Shown: piece after piece, positions 25,401 through 37,400 of the stretch
Layout: each line of letters starts with the position of its first letter
How positions within the stretch are numbered: the first letter of the stretch is position 1
Assembly (NCBI GenBank): GCA_002633005.1
Contig: NMRA01000304.1
Coordinates: 213,200 to 277,199, forward strand
DNA: 64,000 bases
DNA from: Phoronis australis
Taxonomy: Eukaryota; Phoronida; Phoronidae
Direction of reading: 5' to 3'
Notes under the pieces: model-generated
What the model saw: only the letters and a program-made list of their open reading frames with translations
Database searches by the model: none
Told to the model about the DNA's origin: nothing
Made by a program: the position numbers and the translations under genes

Positions 25401-28400
25401 AAGTTGATCGCGGACTACAGTCAGGATGACACCAGTAAGATCTCAGTGACTCTGGACACAGTCAATCGCAGATGGGAGGCTATTCAGACTAAGTAAGGCA
25501 ACTGTTTCACTCTAAAGGCATAGTGTCATGGATGCTACCCCTTTTTTTTTCTACCATCAAAATATCTGATTCTACCTGTGAGTTGTCTGAGAGGAGGCAG
25601 TGTGGCCTAGTGGGATAAGTATCCTCTTCCTTTGCTCGAGGTCGTGCATTCGAGTCCCACTGGGGCACCCTGCTAGACCCTTGAGTCAGGTGTCTAGTTC
25701 CTCAGCTTGGTTTTAACTATATGTTAATAAACCATACAAGGGTTCCAGGTGATCAGAGCGGCCTGCGTACGTCTGGTACAACGTGTATCAGGCCGCCTGC
25801 AATTATTGTTATTTGTGGGTTGTCCCAGATTTTAACCCTAAAGTGCATGTAGCAGAGAAAGTGTTAGAGTATGTTAGAGTAAAATTTCTTGAAGATGTAA
25901 CATAATGTTACAGAAAAATGAAAACGAAAATCGTGTTTTGTGAAATAACCCAACAAAACTAAATGTTACAAAAACATGTCTCTATTGGATTCATAACCTG
26001 CACTGTGCAGTAGAGAGCATTTGAAAATGCAAAAACGATACTTTTTGCTGGAACTTAAAAAACATATTGTTGCATGTGTATGCTCTTTGCTCACTAAGAT
26101 TATGTGAGAGGGAGACCTTATCAATGCCGGTCTACGCATCTGGTCCTACTACCTGGAAAATGTGGAGTTCAACACAGTAAAAGTACATATATTTTCTGAT
26201 AATACAAAGCCTTTAGAATTAGATTTTATACTGAATCAAATCTATCATTAACTTGGTCATGTAGATTAGGCAAAAAGAAACTTGTGACAAAATGTTTCTG
26301 TTTCAATTTTCAAAAATGTTTTCATTTCGTTTTCATTTTAGGCAACTTTTGTTGTCATAACTATCATAAAAGTCTTATGTTTTGTTAGTTCTTCTTGCAG
26401 AAGTGTAATATTTTAAAAACAATTCCTAGTTGCATTTTGGTACATAAATATAGATTATTACATGGCGAAGTCGTTATCCCCTGTTATTTAGAGCCCGAGT
26501 GGATTTTTGGAGAATTATCGCCCGAGGGGCATTAGCCCCGAGGGTGATAATTCTACAAAATCCACGAGGGTTCTAGATAAGGGGGATAACGACTGAGAAC
26601 ATGTAATAATCTATTTATACCACATACCGAACGAGAAACATTGCAATGAATCGATCTACCTTTCTCAACTCGCCTCGGCTTTGTAACTACTTTCTATGTC
26701 AGAGGCCCGTGGTCGGAGGTCATGACCTTTTAAGAAAAGCCGAGCTATTTTTGTCAAATAATGCTTATACTCAAAAGCAATTGAAAATTTAAACAAAATA
26801 AAAATAAAGTGAATCTATAAATTAAGGTTTAGCAACTCTTATAGCTTACTACACATTTTATCACGCTAAGCTTCGACCGGGAAAATATCGTCTGCTAACC
26901 ACTGGTAACAGAGTATAATGCTCAAGTTGAAGGATCCCGACAAATCCCGCATACCCGCATTCAAATTGGAGATCGGTGATTTACAAGTGAGAGAACACTT
27001 ATAGAGAAAATTTTCACTGAATTAAAATATCGTTTTTATGGAAATTATGCGTCTTATTTTTCCTAGCATATAAATGTCGGTACAATGCCCTTTGCTGAAC
27101 ATGCGATTGTTGCGCGTGCTCATTTAAGTATTCTATTTTCACGTTCGATGACGTCAGCCGTTGAGTGGTGTAGTGGTAAAGTTGGCGACTCACAACTCTT
27201 GAGGCCCGGGTTCGAATCCGGCCTCGGTTTCCGGCCAAAATGTTATTTCACCAGTGAGATAACTTTATGGGTTATTACACTGCTGTATCTTCCATTATTG
27301 GCTAATATTGTGGTATAAAGCTTAGTATATGAAAGTTTGGTATGAATACAACCGGCTATTTCAGAGGTATGATACTCTGACGTTATCCAACGTTGGACGT
27401 TTTTCTGGGTGCCAAACAATCTTAAGACATCCCAGTTAGCGCAGTGCCCTGCACACTCTTATTTAATGAGAGTATCTCCATGTTAGCAAGTGTAGACTTC
27501 TTATTAATATCAGTAAAGCATAGTTGGTTCTGAGCTCTCTGTTTTTTGTGTTTTTTTTTTTTTGAAAATCTTGCCAGNGAGATAACTTTATGGGTTATTA
27601 CACTGCTGTATCTTCCATTATTGGCTAATATTGTGGTATAAAGCTTAGTATATGAAAGTTTGGTATGAATACAACCGGCTATTTCAGAGGTATGATACTC
27701 TGACGTTATCCAACGTTGGACGTTTTTCTTGGGTGCCACACAATCTTAAGACTTCCCAGTTAGCGCAGTGCCCTGCACACTCTTATTTAATGAGAGTATC
27801 TCCATGTTAGCAAGTGAAGACTTCTTATTAATATCAGTAAAGCATAGTTGGTTCTGAGCTCTCTGTTTTTTGTGTTTTTTTTTTTTGAAAATCTTGCCAG
27901 CGGTGCAGTATTTTTTTAGTTACTCACTTTTTCAAACAAGAGGAGCAGAAATGATGCAGGATATGTTTTTTACTCATAGCTTGGCAAATCGTGGCGTTTC
28001 ATACCTGTGTGTTATTGTGCAGCTTTTCCAAAAAACATGACCCTGGTTGAAATTGGTGTGGGCTTCGCTAAGAGCTGGTCTCAAAATGCTTAATGTTCAA
28101 GTGTAAAAATCCATTTCAAGTTTACGTGGTTGGTGACAAATTTCGTAGACTTTGATCATTTATGTCTCAAGTAACAAGAGTTGATACAAAGTATTTTCTT
28201 TACAGAAAAGTTTGTATCTTTTCATCTGACTTGTTCTCAGATTGCCATCATTTAAATTACAGTACAAAACAAACGTAATCAGTCAAAATACCGTTTTCTG
28301 TTATGGTGGCTAATTCTAATGACTGGTAATAACTATTAGGGCAGCAAAATTCTCATTACAGAGCGGTTTAGCCACCAGTTAATTCCTTTTTATTCTCGGA

Positions 28401-31400
28401 AGGTTGCTCTGACTAAGAATTCGGCTTCTGCCCAGCCATCATGACGCATCATTTTGTCTGAATACTTTTGGCTTATACCGTATGTATGAGCAGCCTATTG
28501 TCATGCATTGTTTTAATATCATTGCGCAAATATTTGCCATAATCAGTCTATAAGTCACTGGCCTGAAATCATAAATGAACATTTGATCAGGGACCAATCA
28601 AAAGCTTTGTTGCATAGTGCTTTAAACGGAATATTAATCCAATATGCTTACATTTTCAGAATTAACATTCAAGGTACAAATCTGGACTCAGCAATGAATT
28701 CGCTACGAGGTTTTGACAGAGTGTTCGTGGATTTCTTCATTTGGTTGGCCGATATTGAGTCAAGGCTGGAAAGTGAACAGGGCACAGATAGTGAAGTGAA
28801 GCGTCAGGTAAAATATTTTCTTCAATGTCAGTTTTTGGCCTTCGCATTTGGTACATGTGAGTATACTACAAAAGACCTATATGGAAGAAAAGTTCTGTTC
28901 TGACTTTCTTGCTTCTTGGTTCTTCCAATAGGTGGCTGCACTGTAAGATGGTGCATCACTTTTCTGAGAAGATAACTTTTGTGAAGATAACAGGCCTGCA
29001 ATATGTGTGCAGATAGTGTATAGTGCGTTCATTCCAGTTTTTTCACTTTCTTAGTGCTCCTTTCTTCTAATAGATGGCGATACTGTACAGTGGGTATATC
29101 ATTTGGTTGCTGATAAGAATACGGCGCTTGTGAAGCTAATAGTTCTATCACTTTCCCCTCACTGGTTTGTTTCTTCCAATAGGTGGCAGTACTTTACAGT
29201 ACTATGTCAGAAACCTTACTCTTTGTGGACCATTGAGCTTTTGTACTTTATGTGGAATTAAGATATTGTGTAGCAGTATTTTTCTGTGTTCTACTCTTTT
29301 TGCTGTTTAGCTCACGTGTTTATTTTATAGTTACAAGTAAATGCAACAGAGAATTTTACCGCATTGCCCAGAAATCTTTGTATGAGGTGAAGGATTAGGA
29401 TGGAAACATTACTGTTAAACCTTGTATATAGGCCATGCATTGCGTTATATTCGTGAGTGGGTTTATATTCAAGGTTGCTTGCATTCTGGTGTGAGTAAAA
29501 GCATATGAATTCATAACAAACTTTTAATTTAGGTGACCGACGATTGTAAAATATGTCTCAAATTATTCCTTGTTGAGATTTTAAGTGATTTTTGGGCATG
29601 TAAAGAACTATGAGTTCATTCTTACTTGATACCAGGACCTCCTATTTGGCTTGTCACGGGGGGGGCTCCTATTTGGCTTGTCACCGGAGTCGTGTTGTGC
29701 ACAGAACATGTCCTCAAACAATAACACAATTGTCAGTTCTTCCCAAACTCAAAAACCATTTCCACTATGAGAACAGAAGAAATTGAGTCCAGTTTTATTT
29801 GTCTTATTACCTTGTGTTTTTATTACCATGTGCCAACTTCAGATCTGTACTCGTGTCTGGTCTATTGTTCAACAGAGGATACCTGAGTACTTCAGTGCAC
29901 ATTGTTGATGAATGTTTAATAACATGACTCACTGATGGGTTTTTATGCCAAGTGCTCTCGTAAAAGATAGATTAGAGATTCGCTTCATTTTCAAAATTGG
30001 CTTAACTGTTATTCTCGCAGCAGCGATGCCTGTCATCAAGCCGTGGTATTTGAACGATATACTATTAAATTTGTTTGAATATGAACAATAGCACAGCCTT
30101 CAAAGTTATTTGGTTATACCGTAGTCATCCCGGTAAACGCCAAAGGGGCTTAAAATTGTGAAATGCAAAAAGCAAGGGGTGGGCGCTCCAAGTCTGGGGC
30201 ATTTAAAAATTATATTTTTTTGAGTAGTGGGGGATTAGCATTCATCGACTCGCGCAAATGCCTTCACCATTTTTGCGTACTAGTACATGAGCCAAAAGAG
30301 CATTTGTATCTCATCAGTAAAAAGTTGGGAGATTTTCTACCCACTGGAAACTAAAGGTATGCTGCGTACATTTTGGGAGGTAAAATTCTTGCGAGACGGG
30401 TGTTCACAAAGACTGGCACTTTTGATTTTTGCAGAAGTCTCCACTGTATAAATTGAGGGTGACCGCTAAGCCAAGCAAGGGTGTTTAAAAGTGATGAATA
30501 AAATGTAGAAACTTCATGGATGGGTGTTAAGCTGAATATGGGCGTTAACCCAGAAATGCACTGTACTATTTGTTAAAATCTAAAGTGGAGGCTGATCATG
30601 ACGTCAACATGGTTCACTTGGGTAAGATGATCAATAATTTTGAAGTGTACTCATCGTCAATGACAGTTGGAATGCAGGAGAGACCGGATTTACTCTACTA
30701 AAGCGGATCATTCTCTTAATTGCGCTCCTGTTGGTAACGATTAGAAATTGTCGGCTTTGTCAGATACTCATTATTGTATTTTTGCACGAAATTTAAATTA
30801 ATCACGGTGTTGTTTTTTTTTTAAGTTTTTAAAGAAAAATTAGTTTTATTTTTTCCAAATTTCTATATCCTGGCGAAGCTACTGATGATCATACGTTATT
30901 TGTAGTTTGATAAGAAAGAAAAAAATTAAATATTTTAAGAAAATCATTGGCATTTTCTGTTTATCTCTTGGTTTGTCTGTGTGCATTTTATGGCACATAT
31001 GCATATTTACATACATTTGCTACATGTGCTCCTGCATATGTATGTATATCCATGCTTTTGTGGATTGTGCACCGAACCTCCGGGCAAATTCCTCGCCAAA
31101 GTTTGCATCTCCACATACCGGTACCGAATGTGACAGTGTTTTATGCAAGATATCCTGAACTTTTCTGTTTCCCTGGCTTCCTTATGTCAACAAATGTCAT
31201 GTGAATTAGACCGGTAATGTCAAGATGTGCGATTTCGTCCATCTAGACCCGGCAATTAATGGGGAGCCAGCGCATTCACTGTCCCTGTTCACTGTCCGCA
31301 ATGTAGATTGATTGATCTGGCCACTTTCTGAGATGCGAACTGCTGCTTTCAACATTGTTAGGCAATTTAGCTGCTAGTTTTAATGATCGTCTGGATGAAA

Positions 31401-34400
31401 AGGTAATTTTATGTGTCATCATCTTATTCATGTCTTGTAATTAGGTTTGCATGAGAGCTAATCCTTAATCTGATTAATTGTTTTGTGGGATATGTGAATG
31501 CCCTGTTAGTTCAGTATATCTCGTCAATTGTTTTTAGGGTGTTATCATTCATGGGTGCTCATTCATGTCCTGCAATCCATAAATTGAAGAATGGCATAGT
31601 TTGATTTAATGGGATTTTTAGTAGTGTTCTACAGAAGTCTTCACTAATGTCCTGCATTCAAACACTTTAGGCCGTTTCATACAAATGTCGACGTGTCGAT
31701 GTTTTGGAGAGTTGCAGTCAGTATGAAGGGTTAACTTCAGTCCTGGACTGAAGTTAACAGTGCCAGTTCACTTCACAGTAAACGGGTGGATTTAACAGCA
31801 GAGTGTTGACGCTGCGGTTTGGTATTAACAGTCAACTCCGGTCCCATTGAAGTTATCGCTAGGGGTGGCTGTAATCGTCAACAGTGTCTTTGCTAATAGT
31901 TGCTTAAATTTTGGTGGAATAATCACTAATCGAATTAGAAATAAGTTTTACGTCAATTAGCACATGTAAATGTTCCCAAACTGTCACATTAAAAAAATCT
32001 TAGCATGCACGTGGTGCATCAGCGCCACCTTGTGATTACTTCGATGATGACAGCGTGACTTCCGGTTTACTTCTATGTCCGTATGCCGGTATGAACGGTT
32101 TAGTTAACTTCCCCAGTTTTCGTCAATGCACTCAAACCGGAATTAAGTCAGTATGAAAAGGCCTTTTGTAGAATCCAGCCCAAACATTGTGTAAAAAACG
32201 AGTGAACTGCTGCTATTGGCTATATCTCAGTTATGATGAAATGTTATTGTGTTCCTAATTTAATTATTAAACAGTTTGTTCATACCTAATTGAAGCAATT
32301 TCTGGTATCACTCCTATCTCACCCTGTCTAGTCTTCCCCTGGGAACAATTTCTAGTGCTGTAATTGCTTCCCAGGTATTAATTGCCACAGTTGTCATTCA
32401 GTAATTTCTTTGTGGCTAATGTACATTTGACATGTCATTGTGTCAGTCCTGCGATTACCTCTGTGACTATTTGCTTTAACATTAATGGCACAGCAGATCC
32501 AAGGTTGGAGAAATAATATATGGTGATGTTTGAAGTGAGGATTAAGGAAGGTTTATGGAGTCTGGGCCTGTGAAGTAACATGAAAAGACACCTCATGGAT
32601 GGGTATTGATTGGAAGGGCTGCACGTGTATGATCCCACAATGGACGGATCGACCTTACACCTTGCTTGACCAGCCAGCAGGCTTGATCGTCAGTGGCCAC
32701 AGCTGTCGAGAAGGATCATTGAAATAATGTGTTTCTATCATCAACTTGACACGGGCTACATGCTTTCTCCATCCATGTCTATTTGAGTACTAAGTTAATC
32801 TCCAAAGATGCCGCAGTTGCAATGAAATGTACTTTGGTGGCATGTTTAAAATGGACGTCAAATTCTGACTTAACGTTGTATGGGAAAGTTACTGAAGTTA
32901 CTGTTGGTTTAAAGTGGGAGGCGAAGTGCTGGGCACAGTTCAGAATAATCTTCTGGTTGCTGGTATAAAGCAGATGTTGAATCCGATTTAGACAGGAGTT
33001 AAATCCTGGTGACAGTTGAATTCATAGGAAAGTGTTCAAGCTGTTGCATTAAGGGCAGACATTGGTGGTCCCTTTGGTATAGGACAGAATTCTCTTTTGT
33101 GTTGCTGATGGAAAATAAGACAGCAATGATTGGCTGTCCCTTGTTGTGCTGTAAACTTGACTAGAGAATTGTTTGCGAATCGCCATACAGACAATGGAGC
33201 GTCATTCATAAATCATAAACTTGGATTACACTAGCTGATGTCGTGAGATTGATTTCTCTTCAAGCATATGTCACTCCTAGGTCTATAGGGTTTGGTCCGG
33301 GTAGCTGGCTAAAGTTGATGTCAGTATGAGAAAATGACCACATGTAATGGTCAGTCCATGTCGATGCCTCTGCTGCAGGATATGACCATCGGATAATCTT
33401 TGCTACTTTGAGGAGTATACCTAGTGTTTCTGATATGCATAGAAATCTGCTGCTGTGGTTTACATGTTGCTGTATTCTTACTTGTCTCCGGGAACATGTG
33501 TTAACACGCCTGTTGTGACCAGTTCGAGGACCAGTTGTCAAGATTGGGGACAAGCCGACACGCGCGCCTTCCTCTGTCAATTTCTGTCCAGAGATGATTG
33601 GTCTAAATTTGACTCTGCAGAAATTGCTCTTCAATTTTGAGAAGGTAGACTTAATGGAGTGTTTCGAAATTGTCTTGTGTTGTTAAAATGCCGTGATGCC
33701 TTTTCGTGCCTACTTGACTCGAAGCATCTACAGCTGCTCTGTTAAATCTTCGTGTTTACTGTGATGTTAGCTAATGTACAGTTGAAGGTAATCGTTCATA
33801 TCTACTGACACTTTGCAAAACATTGACATGTTGACGTTGCTAAGGCCTAATGCATACTACAAAAATTGGTCTGCTGCATTGTTGTCCTAAATTGCGCTAT
33901 TTTTGCTGTACCGTTTTCTGCTTACATCAGCTAATTTGTTTATGAAATCGCTTGCCTCGTTTCAGAATTTGGAAATGTTCTTAATATCCTGTATTTACCA
34001 ATATGCGTAGGGTGTCTTAGATAATCCGTTTTGGAATCTTGTAGCACAATGTTAAATAAATGTAGATGGCTGTGCACTGATGGTATGTCTGACATATGGT
34101 TAGTCTACAGCAGATAGGTGCCTGTTGTAGATAGCTTACTGCCATGTAGTCCCAGGTCCACTATAGGCTCATGTCAGGTGTTGAGGGTTCTAGCGAAAAT
34201 GTGGTGTAATTGAAATCTTCGGGGCTTATGCTCACCATCTGTGAAAATTCGTTTTTCGGCTGTTAAACCCCACCGCGAAAATGTATTCTAGTTTTCATTG
34301 AGATATGATTTATTCTTCTCTTATTTCGCACAAAGTAATTGCGAAGAAGGTAATAATGTTTTATTTTTAAAGGCTGGGTGTCATTCTGCAAGTAATAAAA

Positions 34401-37400
34401 ATTTACTTATTAAGTTGTTATTTAATGACCTCCGCATCATACAGTGAAGAAGAATTTTTTAACAATCATTTTTGTCGGTAAACTTACCAGGATAAAGTTC
34501 TGTGTTTTTACTGTGTTAATTCTGTGCTTAACAAGTGACAAATTGTATAATCCATAGTACAAGACTTCATTTGTAAAAAATCCCTGTAAAGCATAAAATG
34601 TATCAATGCTTTCCACTAAATTCATCACGCTATTAGTGGATGGTAAGTTGTTAATTACTATTTCCTGTCAAAGGACTTAAAACTAATCTTTGAGACCTGG
34701 CCTTGCACAAGTGCCTATTAATGGAATTTGCTGAAGTTGTTTGCCCCAGGCTTTGTTCAATAAAACTTAACTCTTGCTTAAACCAGTGCTTACTTTAATT
34801 GCAGGATCTTAAAGCTGAGATTGACGCCCACCAGAAACTGTTTGAATCACTCTCGTCAACTGGCTGGCAAATTGTTGCCAATGGTGAGCCATCAGAAACT
34901 GCTCAGACCAAACAGAGGTTAGAAGAGATGAACAAAAGGTGGCAGCACCTGGAGAGGACATCCGTGGAAATCAGGTGAGGCCATTGAGACTCTGTTATAT
35001 TTTTCATTTTCATTGATCCTTTGTTATTTCTTGTCATTTTACCATGCCTGTTACTTTGTCATGATGTTTTACATTTTTGTCTATATGTTTCTTGTTCTAT
35101 TGTCATGAAGCCAATCAAAACAGTATTTGGTATGTTTCGTCCATCTGTGCTCTGAGTTTTTGTATGAAATATTACGTTTCAAAAGTCAGGACTTTCTGAG
35201 GTACAGGGGGGGGTCATTTTTGGGCAAAATTCGTCATTTTTGAGTTTGGAAATGAGTGGTTTCTCCATACTTTCAAATGAAGCATAAGAATTCTAGTGAA
35301 GGTATTACAGGCATGTATTGGTATGGGTGAGTAGGTTGGTCTCTAAAAACCAATGCACAAATAAGAAATGCGTTGCCATGACAATCAGGAAAGTTTGAAA
35401 TGTACTAGGGAAGAAAATTGAGCAGTACCGTAAGTTATGACAAGGTTTTCACCCTCTGTAGGACGTATGGATTAAAAAATTACTCAACAACTATCATGGC
35501 AAAGACCTAAACTTTCAGAAATAGAAATAAATAGTTCACAGCAACTTCAGTGGAGACTTCCAACTTTCAAAAATATAAGTAAAATATACTGTCACTTCTG
35601 CAAAGACCTGAACTGTCAGAAATGGAAATAAAAAAATTGACGCTTTCTGCCATAGCTAAGTGTTGACAGAAGTAATTTACCACCATGTTGAATATTTATG
35701 AAGTTCAAGTATTGTTTTTCAACTATTTTATTGAAGATGCCTGTCATAAAATGGTATATTGATTCTTAGGGCCTGTATGAATGATATTTGAGTAATATTA
35801 CATACTGCCGGTACTCAGGCAAAGTGTGAAACCAATGACAATGGTTGGAAGGACAGAAATCAGCTGTAGTGCAGCACAGGTTTGGAGGTTTGCTTGCAAT
35901 TTGTCAAGGTAAATGTTCCGGCTGAACATTAAGACAAGGTTCAGTTACAGTGTGTCATGTTGAAAAACTGTACCAAAAACATCAAAATGGATTTCGACTG
36001 TGTTGGGGGAGGGACTTGGGGGGGGGCAGAGAGGATGTGAGATGAAAGTAATGGAGCATTTTCAAAAATTAATCTGTGTGGTATATAATGTTCGTCAGTC
36101 ATGGATCAAGATTGTAGATCGCAGTCATTGATTTTTTTCAATATTTTAAAGTAATTTTTAATATAAGGCGACGCAGGTGGCGTAGTTACATCGTCATTAA
36201 CACGAATAGACTAGGAGTATAGACTATCACTGCACAAAGGATTGCACATTTAACAACATTTAACAAATTGATACTAACAATAGTAAGACCAAGGTTTTCA
36301 TATCATACAAAGCAAAACCCAATGGTAGGTTTAATTTGTTTACATTCGGAAACATTTTCAGATGGTAGTCTCTGAGACAGTGAAACAAATAATTACACTG
36401 AGTAGCCATTGGGTCTGTCGGAAACAATAGGGTGGCCGGAATCATAAATACTCTAGTAATACAGCTAAATACAATGTTTGGACCCTGGTATGTAATGTCC
36501 GATCAAATTTTGTGGTGAAACCTATTCATCAGCTGTCTTTAGAATAAACCAGGAGGTCTGATTCAACTTTTCAACCCAAAAGTTTGGACAAGATCTTTTT
36601 TCTTTTGTTTACTCTAGACGTCTTGCAAAGGTGTTAGTGTGTTAGAAAGAGTTAACTATGTTTATTTGGGCAGATAATCGGCAGTAAAACATCAAACATA
36701 ATCTGTCTGTGAAATCCTACTCACCAGGGAACTTCGCTCAGTCTATTGATCATTACGGTTCATCTTACACTACACAATCCAAAAGTATTCAGACAAAATG
36801 AAATGGAATTCCACATCATGACGGCTGGGGGGAAGCCAAATTCGTTGTCACTGTAGTCTTCTCTCATGACAGAGAATGAAGGGGAATCAACAGGAAAGTT
36901 AGTATGGTGCCTAAGCCATTTTGGCGCCTGAATAGTTATTAACAGTCATTTGTGCTTTTAACAGAATTAGCTGCCAAGACGGGGAAAACCATGTTATTGT
37001 ACTGTATGTCAAAAATATAAGTTTCAAATAGTGTTGTTCTTGGTTGGTAGAGGGTCTACCCTGTAGTGTGTTAGTATCTCATGGTTCTAACTTGTTTTTC
37101 GATCTTGAATTTGAATATTTTTGTCTGTTGCATAACAAAAAAAAAATTGAGTAAGTGCCCTTATTGAAGATATGAAATGGAATTGATTACGTAACTGAAT
37201 TTTGTCAGGTCTTCTCTGTGTCACATGATTCCCTTATAGGTGCATGGAGAACACTCAAATTATCCGAAAGTTTATTGTTTGGCCCCCAGATGGGAACAAT
37301 ATGTATTTAGATAAGTGTGAGATTTCCCTTGAAATAAATTTCTGTCAACATTTTCAACATCAAAAAGATCACTCCGAATAAACCACAGCAAGGAACTGAG

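Larger units (their letters stand above)
25493..28659 (+). other. Intron, phase 2, 3.2 kb, repeat-rich
   Basis: It holds a SINE (25588-25813), a long hairpin (26451-26613), a tRNA-like sequence (27161-27232), a single-N duplication (27256-27900) and a minus-strand dispersed repeat (about 28310-28485). No coding exon was recognised in the remainder. Confidence 0.75.
28808..34804 (+). other. Intron, phase 0, 6.0 kb
   Basis: It contains a short tandem repeat (28905-29225) and a DNA-transposon-like element (31668-32168). The rest is AT-rich. A 124-codon minus-strand open frame (33260-33634) matches no family I recognise. A small missing R22 exon, if it exists, would be here, but I could not find it. 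Confidence 0.65.

Noticed and set aside
27161-27232. Functional tRNA gene
   Set aside because: Boxes A and B are perfect, but the acceptor arms do not pair and the T-stem has two mismatches. It is a tRNA-like relic or SINE head.
33260-33634. 124-codon minus-strand open frame as a retroelement fragment
   Set aside because: I could not see reverse transcriptase, integrase or other motifs. Chance explains the length.
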